Shown here: in pieces, positions 26,497 through 34,849 of the stretch
Layout of the letters: every line of letters starts with the position of its first letter
Numbering within the stretch: position 1 is the first letter of the stretch
NCBI RefSeq assembly: GCF_008386495.1
Contig: NZ_VTHJ01000001.1
Coordinates: forward strand, 51,894 to 115,893
Source of the DNA: Streptomyces tailanensis
GTDB taxonomy: Bacteria > Actinomycetota > Actinomycetes > Streptomycetales > Streptomycetaceae
Direction: 5' to 3'
Length of the DNA: 64,000 bases
Notes under the pieces: model-generated
Told to the model about the DNA's origin: nothing
What the model saw: the letters and a program-made list of their open reading frames with translations, nothing else
Databases searched by the model: none
Position numbers and translations under genes: made by a program

Positions 26497-27858
26497 ATGT
26501 CTGTCTCCACCCTTGCCGCCGACCAGTCCGTTTGCGCCCCGCTGCCTGTTCTGGGCCGGAATGTCACCGTCCCGCTCGTCACCGGCGGCGAGGTCAGCTA
26601 CGCCGCGCTCGACTACGCCGCCAGCGCCCCGGCGCTCCAGCGGGTGTGGGACGACGTGGCGGCGTACGCCCCGTACTACGGGAGCGTGCACCGGGGCGCC
26701 GGATACCTGTCGCAGCTGTCCACCGACCTGTTCGAGAACGCCCGCAGGACGGTCGCCGAGTTCCTGGACTGCCGCGCCGACGACCAGCTGATCTTCACCC
26801 GGTCGACCACCGACTCGCTGGGTCTCCTCGCCGCCGCGCTGCCCGCCGACTGCCAGGTCTTCGTCTTCGAGACCGAGCACCATGCCTCGCTGCTGCCGTG
26901 GCGCGACGCCCGGGTCACCTACCTCGACGCGCCGCGTACGCCCGCCGAGGCCGTGGCCACGCTGGAGCGGGCCCTCGCCGACCGGGACCCGTACGGCACC
27001 GCGCTTGTCTGCGTCACCGGTGCCTCGAACGTCACCGGCGAGATCTGGCCGGTGCGCGAGCTGGGCGCCGCCGCGCACGCGCACGGGGCGCGGATCGTGC
27101 TCGACGCCGCTCAGCTGGCGCCCCATCACCCCGTCTCCGTACGGGAGTTGGACGTCGACTGGGTCGTGTTCTCGGGGCACAAGCTGTACGCGCCGTTCGG
27201 GTCGGGCGTCCTCGCCGGGCGGGCCGACTGGCTCAGCGAGGCCGAGCCGTACCTGGCCGGTGGCGGCGCCTCCCGCAAGGTGGCCCGGCTGGCCGACGGC
27301 GGGGTCGATGTCGAGTGGCATGTCACCGCCGCGCGCCACGAGGCCGGCTCGCCCAACGTCATCGGCGCCTACTCCATCGCCTCCGCCTGCAAGGCCCTCA
27401 CCGAGGCCGGGTTCGACACGCTGGTCGCGCGTGAGCAGTACCTGATCGACACCGTGCGGGCCGGTCTCGCCGAGGTGCCTGAGGTGCGCGTCCTCTCCCT
27501 CTTCGGGGACGACGCCCCGCGCGTCGGCGTCATCTCCTTCGTCGTCGACGGCTGGAACAGCTCCCACTTCGCCGCCGCGCTCTCCGCCGAGTACGGCATC
27601 GGCGTACGCGACGGTCTCTTCTGCGCCCACCCGCTGGTCCGCACCCTGCTGGGGAGCGCCCCGGAGGCCGAGGGCGAGTGCGGTGCCCCCGAGGCCGCGC
27701 CCGGTGAGAAGTCCCTCAACGCGATCCGGGTGAGCTTCGGGGCAGGTACGCCCGACGAGCACGTGGAGCGGTTCGTGGGCGCCGTGAAGGAATTGGTGCG
27801 GGAGGGCGCGAAGTGGAACTACCGCACGGAGGACGGGCGTTGCGTCCCCGCTGTCTGA
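26497..27858 (+). CDS. class V PLP-dependent aminotransferase / cysteine desulfurase-like
   Basis: A 453-residue PLP enzyme of the class V (NifS/CsdA) superfamily. Visible are FETEHHASLLPW (PLP-stacking His), VLDAAQLAPHHP (PLP Asp), the Schiff-base lysine in VFSGHKLYAPFGSG at about residue 231, and RDGLFCAHPLV, where the Cys is placed like a CsdA/SufS catalytic cysteine. It starts at the ATG after GGGAG. The SAM-IV riboswitch upstream implies control by methionine/SAM status, so sulfur mobilisation or a cysteine/methionine side reaction is likely. No SUF genes are adjacent, so the acceptor is unknown. Confidence 0.88.
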   Translation: MSVSTLAADQSVCAPLPVLGRNVTVPLVTGGEVSYAALDYAASAPALQRVWDDVAAYAPYYGSVHRGAGYLSQLSTDLFENARRTVAEFLDCRADDQLIFTRSTTDSLGLLAAALPADCQVFVFETEHHASLLPWRDARVTYLDAPRTPAEAVATLERALADRDPYGTALVCVTGASNVTGEIWPVRELGAAAHAHGARIVLDAAQLAPHHPVSVRELDVDWVVFSGHKLYAPFGSGVLAGRADWLSEAEPYLAGGGASRKVARLADGGVDVEWHVTAARHEAGSPNVIGAYSIASACKALTEAGFDTLVAREQYLIDTVRAGLAEVPEVRVLSLFGDDAPRVGVISFVVDGWNSSHFAAALSAEYGIGVRDGLFCAHPLVRTLLGSAPEAEGECGAPEAAPGEKSLNAIRVSFGAGTPDEHVERFVGAVKELVREGAKWNYRTEDGRCVPAV

Positions 27859-27955
27859 TCCGCGGACATGGGGCCAGTAGACATGTGTTCGGGGAAGAGG
27901 GGGGTGGCTAGAGTGATCGGTCGGTCCGGTGGGCCGATCACCAGGGGGAGAGCAG

Positions 27956-28381
27956 ATGAGCAACGGGACGAACCGGATAAAGGTGTTCGCCGTCGCCTCG
28001 GCGATGGCGGCGACCGCGGTGCTGTCGGGCGGCGGGACCCAAGCGTGGGCGGCCGGCGCCGGTGAGGTGTCGGCGTCCGCGAAGAGGGACTGCGCCCAGG
28101 GGTATCTGTGCCTGTGGGGCAAGACGAACTTCGAGCGCGGCCGGGGCACATGGTCGGTGAAGGCGACCGAGAGCCACAGGTGCGGCAAGGGCGTGTGGAA
28201 GCCGCGCAACCCCAAGCGGTTCGCGCGCTCGGCGTGGAACCGCACCACGAAGGTCTGGTACGGGAAGACCGGGAGCGGCACGGAGCGGCAGATCGTGCGC
28301 AAGACCGGCATGTACGGGTCGCTCATCGCCTCCATCCCCAAGTCGGCCTCGATCACACAGTGGTGCTGGAAGAAGAAGTGA
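27956..28381 (+). CDS. secreted peptidase-inhibitor-like protein (I36 family)
   Basis: A 141-residue secreted protein. A Sec signal peptide (about 1-32, AVASAMAATAVLSGGG, cleaved near AWA) is followed by a domain starting DCAQGYLCLWGKTNF, the pattern of the Streptomyces SMPI-like peptidase inhibitor family I36 (beta/gamma-crystallin fold). Three Cys after the signal plus CWKKK at the end fit two disulfides. The ribosome-binding site GGGGGAG is strong. Inhibitor activity is inferred from family resemblance only. Its last 29 bp overlap the 3' end of the convergent glycerate kinase gene. Confidence 0.75.
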   Translation: MSNGTNRIKVFAVASAMAATAVLSGGGTQAWAAGAGEVSASAKRDCAQGYLCLWGKTNFERGRGTWSVKATESHRCGKGVWKPRNPKRFARSAWNRTTKVWYGKTGSGTERQIVRKTGMYGSLIASIPKSASITQWCWKKK

Positions 28382-29582
28382 CCCGCAGCCGGGCGCCGGG
28401 GGACGCGTAGGTCCTCGCCTCCGTCACCCGCGCCCCCAACAACACCATCCGCAGCGCCCGTTCCGTGGCGTCCGTGAGGAGTTCGCTCGCGCGGACCATG
28501 GCCTCGGCGAGGGCCATCGGGGCGGGCAGGATGCCGGTGTACGCGTCCACGCCCGGCACTTCGTGCGCCCCCTCGCCCAGGGTGCCCGCGAGGGCCAGGA
28601 CCGGCCGGGCGTGCAGCTTGGCCCGGCGGGCCACCTCGGCGGGGACCTTGCCCCGGGGGGTCTGGTGATCGAGGGAACCCTCGGCGGTGATCACCAGGTC
28701 GGCGCGGGCGAGGCGGGCGTCGAGGTCGAGATGGGCCAGGAGGACGTCGAAACGGGGGAGCAGCCTGGCGCCCAGGGCGGCCAGACCGGCGCCGAGACCG
28801 CCGGAGGCGCCGGTGCCGGTGCCATGGCGGAGGTCGGTGCCGACAGGGGCGAGGTCGCGAGTGAGCACGTCCGCCCAGTTCTCCAGTGCGGCGGACAACT
28901 CCTCGACCTGCGCGGGCGTCGCGCCCTTCTGCGGGCCGAAGACACGGGCGACGCCGCGTTCGCCGCACAGCACGTTGAACGGGTTGCAGGCGACGAGCAG
29001 CTCCACGTCCTTGAGACGGGGATCCAGACCGGCCGGGTCGATTCGGCTCAACCGCATCAACTCCCGGCCGCCCGAGGGGAGTTCGCGTCCATCCGCGTCC
29101 AGCAGCCGCGCACCCAGTGCTTGGAGGGCGCCCGCACCGCCGTCCGAGGTGCCCGAGTCGCCACACCCGACCAGGATCCGTCGTACGCCGGTGTCGAGCG
29201 CGGCGCGGATCAGCTCACCGACGCCGTACGTGGTGGTCGCGCCGGGATCGCGCAGGCCGCGCGGCACGAGGGACAGCCCGGCGACCGCGGCCATCTCGAC
29301 GACGGCCGTCCCCGGCTCCTCCGTGTCGCCGGTGCCGAGGAGGGCGAAATGGGTGCCCACCGGCTCACCGATCGGGCCCGTCGCGGGCAGGGCGACGAGG
29401 CGGCCGCCGGTCGAGGCGGCCAGCGCGGCGGCCGTGCCCTCACCGCCGTCCACCAGGGGGATGAGGTCGACCTCGGCGTCGGGCACGACCCGGCGGACGC
29501 CGGCCGCGATGGCCTCGGCGGCGGCCTCGGCGGACAGGGACTCCTTGAAGCCACTGGGGGCTACGGCGACTCGGTTCAGCAT
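28353..29582 (-). CDS. glycerate kinase (GarK/GlxK type)
   Basis: A 409-residue glycerate kinase type I, phosphorylating glycerate to 2- or 3-phosphoglycerate. Start MLNRVAVAPSGFKESLSA matches the family N-terminus and is set by AGGAG 9 bp upstream; a longer start at about 29621 is possible. Motifs include LIPLVDGGEGTAAAL, GCGDSGTSDGGAGALQALG, FGPQKGAT and the C-terminal ITAEGSLDHQTPRGK. It follows the SLC13 transporter gene by 53 bp, so uptake and phosphorylation of glycerate or a related acid is the likely pairing. Its 3' end overlaps the convergent secreted-protein gene. Confidence 0.92.
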   Translation of the reverse strand: MLNRVAVAPSGFKESLSAEAAAEAIAAGVRRVVPDAEVDLIPLVDGGEGTAAALAASTGGRLVALPATGPIGEPVGTHFALLGTGDTEEPGTAVVEMAAVAGLSLVPRGLRDPGATTTYGVGELIRAALDTGVRRILVGCGDSGTSDGGAGALQALGARLLDADGRELPSGGRELMRLSRIDPAGLDPRLKDVELLVACNPFNVLCGERGVARVFGPQKGATPAQVEELSAALENWADVLTRDLAPVGTDLRHGTGTGASGGLGAGLAALGARLLPRFDVLLAHLDLDARLARADLVITAEGSLDHQTPRGKVPAEVARRAKLHARPVLALAGTLGEGAHEVPGVDAYTGILPAPMALAEAMVRASELLTDATERALRMVLLGARVTEARTYASPGARLRVTSSSSTTV

Positions 29583-29635
29583 GGTCTGGGCTCCTGAGGG
29601 GTCGTGGGTGAGTGGAGTCATCAGTGGCCGCCGTG

Positions 29636-31054
29636 TCACGGGCGGCCCAGCGGTACGCCCAGCAGCGGCCAGACCGCGACCGCGAAGAGGACGACGAGGG
29701 CGGCGGTCAGCGGGGCCAGGACGGCGGACAGACGGAGCAGGTCGCGTGGTGTGTAGGTGGGCGTTCCGGGGAGGTCGGCGAAGAGCGCGACCGGCTTCGC
29801 GGAGGCCGGCAGGGTGTGGCAGAAGCCCGCGGCCGCGGTGGACGCGAGCGCGGCCGCGACCGGGTTGACCCCGGCGCCCACGGCCGCCGCGACGACCAGG
29901 GGAACGAGCACCGACGACCGTGCCGAACGGGACTGCAGGACGAGATGTGCGGCCGTGCTGATCACCACGACCGCCGTCAGGAACACCAGCGGAGTGACCG
30001 CCGAGGGCAGCCCGGCGACCAGCCACTTCGCGGCCCCCGAGTCACTGAGCGCGACCCCCATCGCCATGGTCGCCGCCATGAAGAGCAGCATCGACCAGGG
30101 CACCGTCTTCAACGCCTCCTTCAGCCGTACGGTGCCCAGCGCGGGCGAGGACGCGACGATCGCGCCGATCAGCGCCACCACCGCCGGCGGCACCCGGTGG
30201 AGGGGCTCGGCGCACCACAGGACCACCACCGTGGCCAGCAGCAGGGCGCAGCGCGACTCGGCGGGGGTCCAGGGACCGGTGACCGGCTGCTCACTGTGGT
30301 GCTGGATATCTTCGACCGTGATCCGTACCGGACCGCGGCGGTCCGCGCGCCGGGTCGTCGTCAGCAGTACCGCCTCGGCCGCCAGATGGGACGAGACGAT
30401 CGCCAGCGGCAGGCCCAGCAGCAGCCACTCGGTGAAGCCGATCCGGTCGCCGGTCGCCTCCCACAGCACCGACACCGTGATCAGATGCGCGCCCGCGCCG
30501 ATCAGCGTCGCCACCGCCGACAGAAGGATCACGGTCGGGAACAGCAGTGCCAGCATCACGACCAGTCGTTTCCGGTCGGCCAGCACCTTGGCGAGGGCCA
30601 GGAACACCGGCAGCGCGAGGGCCGCCCGGCCGGAGGTGGCGGGCACCGCGAACGCCGTCACCACCAGCGCGGCGGTCGTCAGATGCACGAGCTGCCGGAC
30701 GCTGCGCGCCCCGCTGACCAGGAACGCCGCGGCCCGCCCTGCCAGCCCCGTCCTCGTCACCGCCGCCGCCAGTACGAACGCGCAGATCAGCAGCCACACC
30801 GTCGAGTCACCGAGGGTGCCGAACAGGGTGTCGCTGCTGATCACCCCGGTCGCCGTCAGCGCGAGTCCGGCGCCGAGGGCGATGTAGGTGTCGTCGACGG
30901 GGGTGCCGATCCAGGCGGCCGTCGCCAGCGCGAACACCGCGAGGGTCAGCCTGGCCTCGCCGCCCAGCCCCGGGAAGTTGCCGGGGACGGCGAGGAGGGC
31001 GCAGAGGGAGAGGGCCACGCACAGGGTCGCGGTCAGACGGAAGTTCAGGGTCAC
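29636..31054 (-). CDS. SLC13/DASS-family anion permease
   Basis: A 472-residue integral membrane protein with about twelve helices, of the divalent anion:sodium symporter / CitMHS superfamily. Internal duplication is seen: LLICAFVLAAAVTRTGLAGR in the first half and MLLFMAATMAMGVALSDSGA in the second, the two hairpin/helix segments of this fold; PATSGRAALALP and LPASAKPVAL hold the Ser/Asn-Thr-like substrate loops. The adjacent glycerate kinase suggests glycerate or another carboxylate as substrate. GTG start; no clear ribosome-binding site. Confidence 0.85.
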   Translation of the reverse strand: MTLNFRLTATLCVALSLCALLAVPGNFPGLGGEARLTLAVFALATAAWIGTPVDDTYIALGAGLALTATGVISSDTLFGTLGDSTVWLLICAFVLAAAVTRTGLAGRAAAFLVSGARSVRQLVHLTTAALVVTAFAVPATSGRAALALPVFLALAKVLADRKRLVVMLALLFPTVILLSAVATLIGAGAHLITVSVLWEATGDRIGFTEWLLLGLPLAIVSSHLAAEAVLLTTTRRADRRGPVRITVEDIQHHSEQPVTGPWTPAESRCALLLATVVVLWCAEPLHRVPPAVVALIGAIVASSPALGTVRLKEALKTVPWSMLLFMAATMAMGVALSDSGAAKWLVAGLPSAVTPLVFLTAVVVISTAAHLVLQSRSARSSVLVPLVVAAAVGAGVNPVAAALASTAAAGFCHTLPASAKPVALFADLPGTPTYTPRDLLRLSAVLAPLTAALVVLFAVAVWPLLGVPLGRP

Positions 31055-31119
31055 GTCATCAAGGGTTCAATTTGGCTGTTAGCCCTTGATGAGTCGTTTA
31101 TGAAAGACGCCTCATGTGG

Positions 31120-31212
31120 GGGTGTGTTCGGTTGGTTGGCGGCTGCGGGTCTGTGGGGGCTGGTCGCGCCCACGCGGCGGAGCCGCATATGTCACAGCCT
31201 CGCGCCCCTACC
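31120..31212. repeat. dispersed intergenic repeat A, copy 6
   Basis: GTTGGCGGCTGCGGGTCTGT, TGGTCGCGCCCACGCGGCGG, AGCCGCATATGTCACAGCC and TCGCGCCCCTACC. It carries the CATATG half and lacks the GGAACTGCGCG half. Its right end runs into the stop codon of the response regulator at 31208. Confidence 0.75.
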
Positions 31213-31876
31213 CTGCTGCAGGGAGCCGGTAGCCCATGCCCCTCACCGTCTCCAACTGCCCTGCCCCCAGCTTCTTTCGCAGTGCCCGCACGTACACATC
31301 CACGATGTTCGACCCCGGGTCGAAGTCGTACCCCCACACATGCGACAGGATCTGCTCCCGCGACAGCACCTGGCCCGGATGCCGCAGGAACAGCTCCAGC
31401 AGTACGAACTCCCGCGCCGTCAGGTTCACCGGCCGCTCGCCGGCCCGTGCCCTCCGCGTGCGCAGGTCGAGGGTCAGTTCCCCGCTCCGCAGCATCGTCA
31501 CCTCGGGCGCCCGGGCCGCCGTACGCAGCCGTAGGCGCACTCGGGCCAGCAGCTCCTCGAAGCGGAACGGCTTGGTCATCCAGTCGTCGGCGCCGCCCTC
31601 CAGGCCGGCCACGGTGTCGCGTACGGAGTCCCGGGCGGTCAGCACGATGACCGGGACGGTCACGCGAGCCTCGCGCAGTTCGCGAAGCACCGTGAAGCCG
31701 TCGCGGCCGGGCAGTCCTATGTCGAGGACGATGAGGTCGAAGCCGCCGGTGAGGGCGTACTCGTAGGCCGCGTCGCCGTCGCCGACCACGGTCGTGGTGA
31801 AGCCTCCGGCACGCAGGCCCTTCTCGACGAAGGAGGCGATCCTTTCCTCGTCCTCCACGATGAGGATGCGGTTCAC
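31208..31876 (-). CDS. OmpR/PhoB-family response regulator
   Basis: A 222-residue winged-helix response regulator. The receiver has VEDEERI (Asp8-Glu9), phospho-acceptor Asp52 in VLDIGLPG, Thr/Ala in LTARDS, and Lys in TKPFRFEEL. The DNA-binding domain ends VDVYVRALRKKLG...VRGMGYRL, typical of OmpR wings. The GTG start at 31876 overlaps the stop of the kinase gene upstream, so the pair is coupled. It probably binds the direct repeats at 33636-33652 and autoregulates; this is inference. Confidence 0.95.
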   Translation of the reverse strand: MNRILIVEDEERIASFVEKGLRAGGFTTTVVGDGDAAYEYALTGGFDLIVLDIGLPGRDGFTVLRELREARVTVPVIVLTARDSVRDTVAGLEGGADDWMTKPFRFEELLARVRLRLRTAARAPEVTMLRSGELTLDLRTRRARAGERPVNLTAREFVLLELFLRHPGQVLSREQILSHVWGYDFDPGSNIVDVYVRALRKKLGAGQLETVRGMGYRLPAAG

Positions 31877-33363
31877 GTGCGTGCCCCTTCCAGGGTGAGG
31901 ATGAAGGTGGCGCCGCCGCCCTCCGTGTCGTGGAGTCGTACGCGGCCGCCGTGGGCCTCGGCGATCGCGCGGACGATCGACAGGCCGAGCCCGGCACCGG
32001 AGCCGCGGGCGCCGCGTCGGGCCGTGCCCCGCCGGAACCGTTCGAAGATCACCTCGGCGTCCTGCGGCTGCACACCGGGCCCCGAGTCGACGACGTAGAG
32101 CTCGACGGCCGAACTCCCGTTGACCCGGGAGCCGATGCGGATGGTCTGGCCGGTGGTGGTGTGCTGCACGGCGTTCTGGGCAAGCTGGACCATGGCCTGG
32201 GTGATCCGCTGGGGGTCCAACTCGGCTTCCTGGTCGGCGACTTCGGCGAGTTGCCAGTCGCGTTCGCCGAGGGTGCGGGCCTTGACGTAGACGTCGGCGG
32301 TGAGTTCGGCGAGCTGTACGGGCTCGGGGCGGACGAAGTCGGGCCGTTCGGCCTTGGCGAGCAGCAGCAGGTCCTCGACGATGCGGCTCATGCGGTCCAG
32401 CTCGTCGGTGACCAGCCGGATCGTCTCCTCGCGCTCGGCGGGATCGTCGCCCATCACCTCCAGATGGCCCCGCACGATGGTGATGGGCGTACGCAGCTCG
32501 TGCCCGGCGTCGTCGACGAACTCCCGCTGCGCGGCGAAGGCCCGCTCCAGCCGGTCGAGCATGGCGTTGAAGGTCTCGGCGAGCGCGGCCACGTCGTCCC
32601 GGCCGTGCACCGGGATGCGCTGGGTGAGGTCCTGCTCGGTGAGCTGGGCCGCGGCGGAGCGCACGACCCGTACGGGCTTGAGGATCCGCCCGGCGACGAC
32701 CCAGGCGATACCGGTCGTCATCAGCAGGGCGACCCCGGAGATGGCGAGCAGCACCTGGAACACCTCGTCCGCGCGCCGCTCCTCCCGCTGCGGGTGGAAG
32801 GCGACCACGAACGCGGCGTCCGATTCACCGCCGTACCGGGCCACCTCGACCTTCGCCCAGTGGATGTCCCCGGACGCCCGCTTCAGCACACCGGTGGAGT
32901 CGGGCGAGTCGAAGATCGCGAGCTGGGCGTCGTCGTCCTTGTGCAGGGGCAGCGTGACGGGGATGTCGCGCCGCTGGATGATCTGCGCGGGTTCCCGGCC
33001 CGGCCGGCCCACCAGGCCGATCAGTTCCTCGTCCAGGTCGGCGTTCTGCCGGTCCAGGAAGACGTACAGCAGCCGCGACGGTTCCGTGAACGGCTCCCCG
33101 GTCTCCGGATCGACGCCCCGTGCCTGGAGATTGGTGAACTCCCCGGCCTCCTGCACGAGCAGTTTGTTGATGCGCTGGTCCACGTCCCGCAACAGGATCG
33201 AACGCGTGGTCGCCGCCACCGCCGCCAGCGCCACCGCCATCACGAGCAACAGCCACAGCAGAATCCTGACCCGCGCGGACACCCACCGCCGCGACCCGTC
33301 AGCCGTCGTCCCCGGCTCCGTCGTCGGCGTCGTCCTGTCCTCGGTCATCGGCATCGTCATCAT
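31873..33363 (-). CDS. HAMP-containing sensor histidine kinase
   Basis: A kinase of up to 496 residues. Two transmembrane helices (about 32-52 and 204-226) enclose a 150-residue extracytoplasmic sensor domain, followed by HAMP (227-280), HisKA with His288 in VDDAGHELRTP, and HATPase motifs AQNAVQHTTT, VVDSGPGV and GSGAGLGLSIVRAIAEAHGG. The start is uncertain: ATG at 33363, 33354 or 33348, or GTG at 33282. The earlier ones overlap the upstream small secreted gene by 50-65 bp in another frame. The layout secreted protein-kinase-regulator resembles the CseABC cell-envelope systems in logic, not clearly in sequence. Confidence 0.92.
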   Translation of the reverse strand: MMTMPMTEDRTTPTTEPGTTADGSRRWVSARVRILLWLLLVMAVALAAVAATTRSILLRDVDQRINKLLVQEAGEFTNLQARGVDPETGEPFTEPSRLLYVFLDRQNADLDEELIGLVGRPGREPAQIIQRRDIPVTLPLHKDDDAQLAIFDSPDSTGVLKRASGDIHWAKVEVARYGGESDAAFVVAFHPQREERRADEVFQVLLAISGVALLMTTGIAWVVAGRILKPVRVVRSAAAQLTEQDLTQRIPVHGRDDVAALAETFNAMLDRLERAFAAQREFVDDAGHELRTPITIVRGHLEVMGDDPAEREETIRLVTDELDRMSRIVEDLLLLAKAERPDFVRPEPVQLAELTADVYVKARTLGERDWQLAEVADQEAELDPQRITQAMVQLAQNAVQHTTTGQTIRIGSRVNGSSAVELYVVDSGPGVQPQDAEVIFERFRRGTARRGARGSGAGLGLSIVRAIAEAHGGRVRLHDTEGGGATFILTLEGART

Positions 33364-33601
33364 CCGCGGGGCTGTCGGTCACCGGAGGCCGCGGCACGAC
33401 CTCGTCACTCGGAGTCGCCGACGGCCGCGTGGAGGTGGGCGTCGGCGCAGGACTCGAAGCCCCCTTCTCCAACTCCACCTTGGGCGGCACCTTCGGCGCC
33501 TCAGGACTGTCGGTGAGGGCAAAGCTGGTGGCGGCGATCCCGAGAGGAATCGCCACGACGGCGGCGAGAGTCGCGATACGACGAGAGAATGAGAAAGCCA
33601 T
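33299..33601 (-). CDS. small secreted acidic protein
   Basis: A 100-residue protein with a Sec signal (SRRIATLAAVVAIPLGIAATS, cleavage near residue 29), a Pro/Ser/Thr-rich middle and a highly acidic Asp/Ala/Gly C-terminus (DDDDADDRGQDDADD). Nothing catalytic is visible. Its end overlaps the start of the histidine kinase gene, so they are likely one transcript with the regulator. An extracellular ligand or modulator of the kinase is a reasonable but unproven role; the acidic tail could bind cations. Signal peptide and codon bias support it as real. Confidence 0.7.
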   Translation of the reverse strand: MAFSFSRRIATLAAVVAIPLGIAATSFALTDSPEAPKVPPKVELEKGASSPAPTPTSTRPSATPSDEVVPRPPVTDSPADDDDADDRGQDDADDGAGDDG

Positions 33602-33635
33602 GAGCGAAATCGTGCCGGGGGCACACGTTACGGAG

Positions 33636-33668
33636 GATGAGCCGCAGATGAGGGTTCTTTCATCTGCG
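33636..33668 (-). promoter_or_regulatory. direct repeats and hairpin upstream of two-component operon
   Basis: On the minus strand CTCATC occurs twice, 11 bp apart (33652-33647 and 33641-33636), the helical spacing of OmpR-family sites. The same region holds a perfect 9-bp inverted repeat CGCAGATGA / TCATCTGCG (33643-33651 and 33660-33668) with an 8-bp loop, which may instead end the lrp transcript just upstream. Operator and terminator readings both fit. Confidence 0.5.
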
Positions 33669-33673
33669 CGACC

Positions 33674-33955
33674 TCAGTTGTCCAGCCCGATGGCGAACGC
33701 GGCCTCAAGGTCATGCTGGGAGTAGGTCCGGAACGCGACGTGCGTATCGGTCGCCAGCACCCCGGGAATCTTGCTGATCGCCCCCGGAATCACATCAGCC
33801 AGATCATCGTGCGCCTTCACCCGAACCATGGCGACCAGATCGTACGTACCGGTCACGGAGAACACCTCGCTCACGGACTCAAGCGCGGCAATGGACTCCG
33901 CGATCTCCGGAATCCGGTCCACGCTGGTCTTGATGAGCACGATCGCGGTGATCAC
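33674..33955 (-). CDS. RAM-only Lrp/AsnC ligand-binding protein
   Basis: A 93-residue protein made only of the RAM (regulation of amino acid metabolism) domain of Lrp/AsnC regulators: start MITAIVLIKTSVDRIPEIAE, then VSEVFSVTGTYDLVAMVRVK and VLATDTHVAFRTYSQHDL. It lacks the DNA-binding helix-turn-helix, so it cannot act as a normal Lrp. Such proteins form octamers or decamers that bind small ligands. GTG start overlaps the rhomboid stop (GTGA), implying coupled expression. Function unknown. Confidence 0.9.
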   Translation of the reverse strand: MITAIVLIKTSVDRIPEIAESIAALESVSEVFSVTGTYDLVAMVRVKAHDDLADVIPGAISKIPGVLATDTHVAFRTYSQHDLEAAFAIGLDN

Positions 33956-34662
33956 GACTGTTTCTCTCCCTCAGGGGCGGGCACTGGGCCTTTCACTCTA
34001 GCCCTACGCCCATGACGCCCCCACGCGTAGCCGAACCCCACCCCGAACCCCACCAGATGCGCCAGATACGCGACCCCCGGCCCCGACGTCTCCCGCCCCG
34101 CGGCCAGCCACTGCAGGCTCACCCAGAACGGCAGCGTCACCCAGGCCGGGAACCGCAGCGGGAGGAAGAACAGGAAGGGAAAGAGGCTCGTCACGCGTGC
34201 TCGGGGGAACAAGAAGAGAAACGCGCCGAGGACCGCGGAGATCGCCCCGGACGCGCCGACCAGCGACTGCGGGGACCCGGCGTGCGTGGCCGCGTACGCC
34301 CCGAGGGCGACGTAACCGCAGCCGACGTAGAAGAGGGCGAACTCCACATGGCCCATGCGTTCCTCGGCCATCGCCCCGAAGACGAAGAGGAAGAGCATGT
34401 TGCCGAGGAGGTGCAGCCAGCTGCCGTGGACGAAGAGCGCGGTGAGCGGGGTGAGCGCCGCCCGCGGGGAGCCGGTGAAGAGCTCGACCGGTACGACACC
34501 CCAGCGGCGGAAGTACGCCCGCTGCGCGACGAGCAGCTCGTCACCGGTGCCGTACGCCGGATTCAGGCCCGCCGCCGGCCCGATCAGGAAGATCACACAG
34601 CAGAGGATGATCAGCCCGTACGTCACCGGCGCCGACTCATTTTGTACGGTCTTTCCGATCAC
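33952..34662 (-). CDS. rhomboid-family intramembrane serine protease
   Basis: A 236-residue rhomboid with six or seven helices. The catalytic motif GASGAISAVLGA holds the GxSG serine, and YLAHLVGFGVGFGYAW holds the catalytic His in the last helix. FVHGSWLHLLGNMLFLFVFG is the conserved HxxxHxxxN region (here HGSWLHLLGN). The GTG at 34662 (VIGKTVQNE) fits known Streptomyces rhomboids; the frame is open further upstream to 34911. The substrate is unknown. Coupled to the RAM-only gene. Confidence 0.9.
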   Translation of the reverse strand: MIGKTVQNESAPVTYGLIILCCVIFLIGPAAGLNPAYGTGDELLVAQRAYFRRWGVVPVELFTGSPRAALTPLTALFVHGSWLHLLGNMLFLFVFGAMAEERMGHVEFALFYVGCGYVALGAYAATHAGSPQSLVGASGAISAVLGAFLFLFPRARVTSLFPFLFFLPLRFPAWVTLPFWVSLQWLAAGRETSGPGVAYLAHLVGFGVGFGYAWGRHGRRARVKGPVPAPEGEKQS

Positions 34663-34849
34663 GATCAGAGCATGACGTAACGGGACCCACCCGCCCAGAC
34701 CGCCTCGCCGCCGGAGCTGATCGGCCTCGGCGTCGGTGCCGCTCCGTAGGCGGAGCGGCACGGGATACCGGTCAGGCCGTAGGGTTACGAGCCACACGCA
34801 CCGGGAGGCCGGGGCGTCACGGAGACTGGAAGAAGGAAGAGCAGCCACG
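34663..34849. promoter_or_regulatory. divergent promoter region, rhomboid / zinc-ribbon gene
   Basis: 187 bp between divergent genes. It contains CGGAGCGGCAC and its near inverse GTGCCGCTCCG (34735-34761), a hairpin whose role is unclear. A ribosome-binding site AGAAGGAAGAG precedes the zinc-ribbon gene. No clear sigma70 elements. Confidence 0.3.

Noticed and set aside
29612..31534. 640-codon plus-strand frame over the transporter region
   Set aside because: Translation is Arg/Gln/Gly-rich without domains; the minus strand encodes a clear SLC13 permease.
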